9,867 bases of DNA from Fidelibacterota bacterium. GTDB lineage: Bacteria; Fidelibacterota; UBA8477. Positions 6,266 to 9,867 of this stretch are shown piece by piece. The DNA is taken from assembly GCA_021734045.1 (NCBI GenBank), contig JAIPJR010000087.1, positions 1 to 9,867 on the forward strand. Reading direction: 5' to 3'. Below the pieces are notes generated by a model. The model ran no database searches. It worked only from the letters and a program-made list of their open reading frames with translations, and was not told the DNA's origin. A program made the position numbers and the translations under genes. Position 1 is the stretch's first letter. Each line of letters opens with the position of its first letter.

Positions 6266-7362
6266 TCGGTGGTCACCTTGATGTGTTGATGTTGGTAATA
6301 CGCGGCACAGGCGCCTTCACTGGAGACCATGGTAGCACCCAATGGCTGCGCCGGTGTGCATTCCTTCCCGAATACGGGACACTCGGTTGGTTTTTTGAGT
6401 CCCTGCAGCACTAAACCGGATATACAATTGGGAGATTCGCGGGTCTGGATGTGATCCACGGAAAAACGCCGGGCAGCATCAAATTGCGCATACTCAGATC
6501 GCAGGCAAAATCCGCTGGCCGGGATGGTCCCGATTCCCCGCCAATTCCGGTCGGTTTTTTGAAAAATTTCCCGAATCACACGCTGCGCGGATTCATTCCC
6601 CTCCCGGTTCACAGTGCGATTGTATTGGTTTTTCACACCATATTCGCCGGCTTCCAGCATTTGAATGATCAGGAGGATGCCTTCCAGAATGTCCACCGGC
6701 TCGAACCCGGTGGGGACGATAGGAATGCGAAATTTCTCAGCGATAGGTTCGTATTCCCACCACCCCATAATGGCGCAAACATGACCGGCTGCCAGGTAAC
6801 CCTGAACGCGATTTTCCGGTGATGAGAGCAGGGCTTCCATGGCTGGTGGAACCGTCACATGGCTCACCAGGATGCTGAAATTACTTATTTTTTTCCGGGC
6901 AGCCTGCCGTACCGCCATGGCATTACCGGGCGCAGTAGTTTCGAAGCCCACGGCAAAAAAGACGACCTCCTTCTCCCGGTTCTCCCGCGCCAATTCCAGT
7001 GCGTCCAGGGGTGAATAAACCGTTCGCACATCAAATCCCTCGGATTTTACCTGAAGGAGGTCTTTCTCGCTGCCGGGTACGCGCAACATATCACCAAAGC
7101 TGGTGAAAATCACATCTGGCCGACTGGCGATGGCAATGGCCTGGTCAATCATTTCCAAAGGTGTGACGCAAACAGGGCAGCCCGGTCCGTGCACCAGGGA
7201 AATGTGAGGCGGCAGGAGTTGATCAATCCCATTTCGAAGAATGCTGTGCGTCTGACCACCGCAAATCTCCATAATGACCCAGTCTTTTGTGACCGTGGCG
7301 GCAATCTCCTGCAGCAATTGGCAGGCGATCTGGGGATTCCGGAATTCGTCCAGAAATTTCAA
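6262..7362 (-). CDS. hypD: Hydrogenase maturation protein HypD (TTG start)
   Basis: HypD is the iron-sulfur scaffold that, with HypC, carries the iron while it receives its CN and CO ligands. The protein has 366 residues. Redox and iron-handling cysteines are seen in [10 protein letters not shown] (C34) and [10 protein letters not shown] (C62, C65). The C-terminal [4Fe-4S]-binding region holds C313, C328, C335 and C352 (among them [12 protein letters not shown]). [10 protein letters not shown] (139-148) is also conserved. The start is a TTG at 7362-7360, giving the standard [10 protein letters not shown] beginning; it overlaps the hypC stop as TTGA, with GGAG seven bases upstream. No ATG nearby gives a family-like N-terminus. 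The rare start together with the overlap suggests its yield depends on hypC translation. Confidence 0.97.
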   Translation of the reverse strand: MKFLDEFRNPQIACQLLQEIAATVTKDWVIMEICGGQTHSILRNGIDQLLPPHISLVHGPGCPVCVTPLEMIDQAIAIASRPDVIFTSFGDMLRVPGSEKDLLQVKSEGFDVRTVYSPLDALELARENREKEVVFFAVGFETTAPGNAMAVRQAARKKISNFSILVSHVTVPPAMEALLSSPENRVQGYLAAGHVCAIMGWWEYEPIAEKFRIPIVPTGFEPVDILEGILLIIQMLEAGEYGVKNQYNRTVNREGNESAQRVIREIFQKTDRNWRGIGTIPASGFCLRSEYAQFDAARRFSVDHIQTRESPNCISGLVLQGLKKPTECPVFGKECTPAQPLGATMVSSEGACAAYYQHQHIKVTTE

Positions 7363-7646
7363 TTGAGCTCCGGTGGTGAGTCGTTTCGTGGTATCGTAAA
7401 ATCCACCCCATTTTTTTGAGCAGTGTCAATGGCATCCTGCCACGCAGCCAGTTTTTCCCGGGCTTCATCTTCCCGGATGACTGAAATAGCGAATCCGGCA
7501 TGCACAACCGTGTATTGACCCAATTCAATCTCCGGAACATATACCAGGCAGGCTTCGTTTTGCACGCCGCCGTAATCGATGATTCCCGTTTTCAAGCCGT
7601 GCTTTTCAAAGATGCGGACTACTTTTCCCGGTATTGCCAGACACAT
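7359..7646 (-). CDS. hypC: Hydrogenase maturation chaperone HypC
   Basis: HypC is a small OB-fold-like chaperone that binds the iron centre with HypD and then delivers it to the hydrogenase large subunit. The protein begins MCLAIPGKV, with the essential C2 that becomes N-terminal after methionine removal. A conserved [12 protein letters not shown] region and the [11 protein letters not shown] motif (about 45-55) follow. At 95 residues it is slightly longer than many HypC proteins; the extra length is a hydrophilic C-terminal tail after about residue 80 ([13 protein letters not shown]). The start ATG at 7646 lies three bases after the hypF stop, with AGGA about nine bases upstream inside the end of hypF. 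The stop overlaps the hypD start by four bases. Confidence 0.97.
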   Translation of the reverse strand: MCLAIPGKVVRIFEKHGLKTGIIDYGGVQNEACLVYVPEIELGQYTVVHAGFAISVIREDEAREKLAAWQDAIDTAQKNGVDFTIPRNDSPPELN

Positions 7647-7649
7647 AGG

Positions 7650-9867
7650 CTATTCCTGCTGTTGATGAATTGTTTTCAGATAATGCTGCCCGATGGCAGC
7701 TTGTCCCAATGCCAGACCACCGTCATTGGTGGGAACTTGTTCATGGGCGTAAACCTTGAGTCCCTGTTTTGCAATCGCTGAGAGTAGGTTCTCCAGGAGA
7801 ATTTCATTCTGAAAGACGCCACCCGATAGTACGACGCTGTCAAGTCCTGTTTCACGATGCGCCATTTGTACTGCCCGGTTCAACCAGTCCACCAGCGTGC
7901 GGTGAAACCGGTTACTGATATTCGTAAAATCGGCGCCCTCCTGAATCGCCTGGGCAATGTCACGAATAAGCGGCTGCACGCAGAGGATGCGCTCCCTGCC
8001 ACTGCGGCGGATTCCCATGGTAAAAGGTGGTACGGATAAATCATCGCAGGCTTGGGTTAATGCAATTGCCGCCTCACCCTCGTACCGAATACAGCACGGT
8101 CCACCCGCCATTGCACTTACAGCGTCAAACAGTCGCCCCATGCTGCTGGTCAGAGGCGAATTGGTCCGGGTTCTAATCATGTCCAGAATCGTAATCATTT
8201 CACGATTGTCCAAAAAGGGCAGTCTGGGGCATTCGTCATTAAAGGATTGCGCCAGGTAGGCCAGCGCGATGCGCCAGGGGGCTTTTATCGCCGCGTCACC
8301 ACCTGGTAACAGCATATTTTCTAAATGGGCAAAGCGCTGAATTTCTCCATAATCACCGGTGAGAATCTCACCACCCCAAATATTATCATCCTTACCCAGA
8401 CCGGTACCATCCAGGATAATGCCAATGACCGGACGCGTCAGTTTGTGCTCCGCCATACAGGCTGCCAGATGGGCGTGGTGGTGCGGGACTGCCAGCCGCG
8501 GCAGGTGTTTTTGCTCTTTTGCCCAGCGCGTACTGAGGTAATCAGGATGACGATCGTGCACAATGAGTGTGGGCTTAATCTCCAGGGTTTTTTGCAAATG
8601 GTTTATGGTCTCTTTGAAAAAGTCAAATGTCTCGAGATTCTCCATATCACCCAGATGTTGACTCACGAAAGCCTGCGTCTCACGGGTAAGACAAATCGTG
8701 TTTTTAAATTCGCCACCCACGGCTAAAATCGATGGGCTTTCTGTCTGCAGGAAAATGGGCTGCGGGGCAAATCCGCGACCGCGACGAATGGGGCGAGGTG
8801 CGCCGGCTGTGTAGAGGTAAACGGCGTCATCACTGCGGGTGTATATATGACGATTATGCAGAAGAAAGTAATCTGCCACCGATTGTAGTCGGGAGAGAGC
8901 CTCGTCATTATCGATACAGATAGGTTCCTCGGAGAGATTGGCGCTGGTCATGACCAGGGGTCTGCCAAATTCCCTCAGCAGCAGATGATGCAGTGGCGTG
9001 TAGGGGAGCATTACGCCCAGCCTGGCATAGCCTGTTGCAATGGATGGTACGACGGATGCCGGACCGGAAACTTTGCACAGCATGATGGGGCTGCGGGGAC
9101 CCATGAGCATTTCTGCTTCCGGTGGCAAGATGGTCACATATTGTCTGGCGGTGTCAATGTCAGGAAACATGACTGCCAGCGGTTTGGCCTCCCTGTGTTT
9201 GCGTTCACGCAGACGGGCGACCGCCGCTTCGTCACAGGCGTCCACCGCCAAATGGAATCCGCCCAAACCTTTCAGGGCCAGGATCTTGCCGTCGTGTAAT
9301 AAATCCGCGGACCGGGCAATCAAATCTTCGACTGGGATTCCATCACCATTTGACTTCACCAACCAGATCCGGGGTCCGCACTCGGGACAGGCGTTTGGTT
9401 GGGCGTGAAAGCGTCGGTTGGCGGGGTCGTCGTATTCTGCCTGGCACTGGGGGCACATGGTAAAATGACGCATGGCAGTATAGGGGCGGTCGTATGGAAT
9501 TGATTCAATTATGGTGTACCGCGGTCCGCAGTTGGTGCAATTAATGAACGGATAATGAAAACGCCGGTCGCCGGGATCAAAGAGTTCTCTCAAACAATCG
9601 GGACAAAGTGCTATATCGGGCGAGATAAGGGTTTGCGCCGGGTCCGATCGATTTGACGGGCGAATCGAAAATGTCTCGAACCCCTGTGGCGCGATGTCCT
9701 TTATCTCCATTGTTGTAATGACGGCCAAAGGTGGTGCTTGGGTGGATAATTCCCGGTGAAAGTGCTGGAGCGATTGGGATTGTCCTTCTACGATAATATC
9801 CACACCGCTGGAATGATTAATGACTTCCCCGCGGAGCTGATGCGACCGAGCCAGATTGTACACAAAG
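7650..9867 (-). CDS. hypF: Carbamoyltransferase HypF, N-terminal ~20 residues beyond the right edge
   Basis: HypF uses carbamoyl phosphate and ATP to make carbamoyl adenylate and passes the carbamoyl group to HypE, the first step of cyanide ligand synthesis. In the window 738 codons are seen; the frame is open to the last base and begins ...FVYNLARS, which fits just after the acylphosphatase motif VQGVGFRPFVY, so the true start is outside. Counting the V of FVY as 1: acylphosphatase remainder 1-73; four zinc-finger CxxC pairs at C87/C90, C109/C112, C137/C140 and C159/C162; a YrdC/Sua5-like domain at about 180-365 with KGLGGFHLAVDA (198-209), KHREAKPLAVM and TSANLSEEP; and a Kae1-like domain with HHHAH (461-465), DGTGLG (485-490) and LSGGVFQNE (679-687). 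The protein appears intact. It is the first visible gene of the operon, so the promoter is not in the window. Confidence 0.97.
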   Translation of the reverse strand, partial: FVYNLARSHQLRGEVINHSSGVDIIVEGQSQSLQHFHRELSTQAPPLAVITTMEIKDIAPQGFETFSIRPSNRSDPAQTLISPDIALCPDCLRELFDPGDRRFHYPFINCTNCGPRYTIIESIPYDRPYTAMRHFTMCPQCQAEYDDPANRRFHAQPNACPECGPRIWLVKSNGDGIPVEDLIARSADLLHDGKILALKGLGGFHLAVDACDEAAVARLRERKHREAKPLAVMFPDIDTARQYVTILPPEAEMLMGPRSPIMLCKVSGPASVVPSIATGYARLGVMLPYTPLHHLLLREFGRPLVMTSANLSEEPICIDNDEALSRLQSVADYFLLHNRHIYTRSDDAVYLYTAGAPRPIRRGRGFAPQPIFLQTESPSILAVGGEFKNTICLTRETQAFVSQHLGDMENLETFDFFKETINHLQKTLEIKPTLIVHDRHPDYLSTRWAKEQKHLPRLAVPHHHAHLAACMAEHKLTRPVIGIILDGTGLGKDDNIWGGEILTGDYGEIQRFAHLENMLLPGGDAAIKAPWRIALAYLAQSFNDECPRLPFLDNREMITILDMIRTRTNSPLTSSMGRLFDAVSAMAGGPCCIRYEGEAAIALTQACDDLSVPPFTMGIRRSGRERILCVQPLIRDIAQAIQEGADFTNISNRFHRTLVDWLNRAVQMAHRETGLDSVVLSGGVFQNEILLENLLSAIAKQGLKVYAHEQVPTNDGGLALGQAAIGQHYLKTIHQQQE

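Noticed and set aside
6451-6822. 123-codon open frame on the plus strand inside hypD
   Set aside because: It is antisense to conserved HypD sequence, with no recognisable domain or plausible independent signals.
8325-8726. 133-codon open frame on the plus strand inside hypF
   Set aside because: It lies antisense to a well-conserved HypF region and its product resembles no family; it is a by-product of the codon use of hypF.
9861-9863. GTG as the true hypF start
   Set aside because: It is the valine of the conserved FRPFVY motif; the frame stays open to the window edge and the acylphosphatase domain would lack its first strand and catalytic loop.

Overview
This window looks like a chromosomal segment of a Gram-negative, free-living anaerobe or facultative anaerobe of moderate GC content. 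The best lineage hint is the secreted beta-helix protein ending in a type I dockerin. Its opening (a 'sPYvl..d..V..g.sLiVePGV' pattern) and its closing ('NNFW...' then '...ILFQPV') are a style I associate with FCB-group lineages such as Marinimicrobia, Calditrichota, KSB1 or Cloacimonadota. This assignment is an inference from protein style; there is no rRNA or marker gene here. No mobile element, CRISPR array, tRNA or rRNA was seen.

Left part (1-2572). A divergent pair starts the window: an amino-acid permease of the APC superfamily runs leftward off the edge, and a rightward two-gene unit encodes a CrcB/FluC fluoride channel and a DUF190 protein. Both genes of that unit are damaged. The channel has lost about 28 residues around TM2/TM3 by an in-frame deletion, and the DUF190 gene is split by a one-base frameshift at a C5 run. 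The DUF190 stop overlaps, at TTAA, the stop of the convergent gene for the secreted dockerin protein.

Middle part (2573-4335). A PAS sensor histidine kinase with a cysteine-rich sensor (rightward) and a stand-alone receiver-domain response regulator (leftward) converge, 94 bp apart. They are the obvious candidate partners, although they are not co-transcribed.

Right part (4486-9867). A leftward, tightly coupled operon runs hypF (5' end beyond the window), hypC, hypD, hypE and a NicO/UreH-type metal permease with a histidine-rich loop. HypF turns carbamoyl phosphate into a carbamoyl adenylate and passes the carbamoyl group to the C-terminal cysteine of HypE. HypE dehydrates it to a thiocyanate. 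HypC and HypD receive the cyanide and build the Fe(CN)2CO group of [NiFe]-hydrogenase. The permease plausibly supplies the nickel for the same active site. hypA, hypB and the hydrogenase structural genes are not in the window and may lie past 9867.

I found no clearly new system. The points most worth a second look are the doubly damaged fluoride-resistance unit, the permease at the end of the hyp operon, and the kinase with a cysteine-rich PAS domain and non-canonical ATP-binding box.
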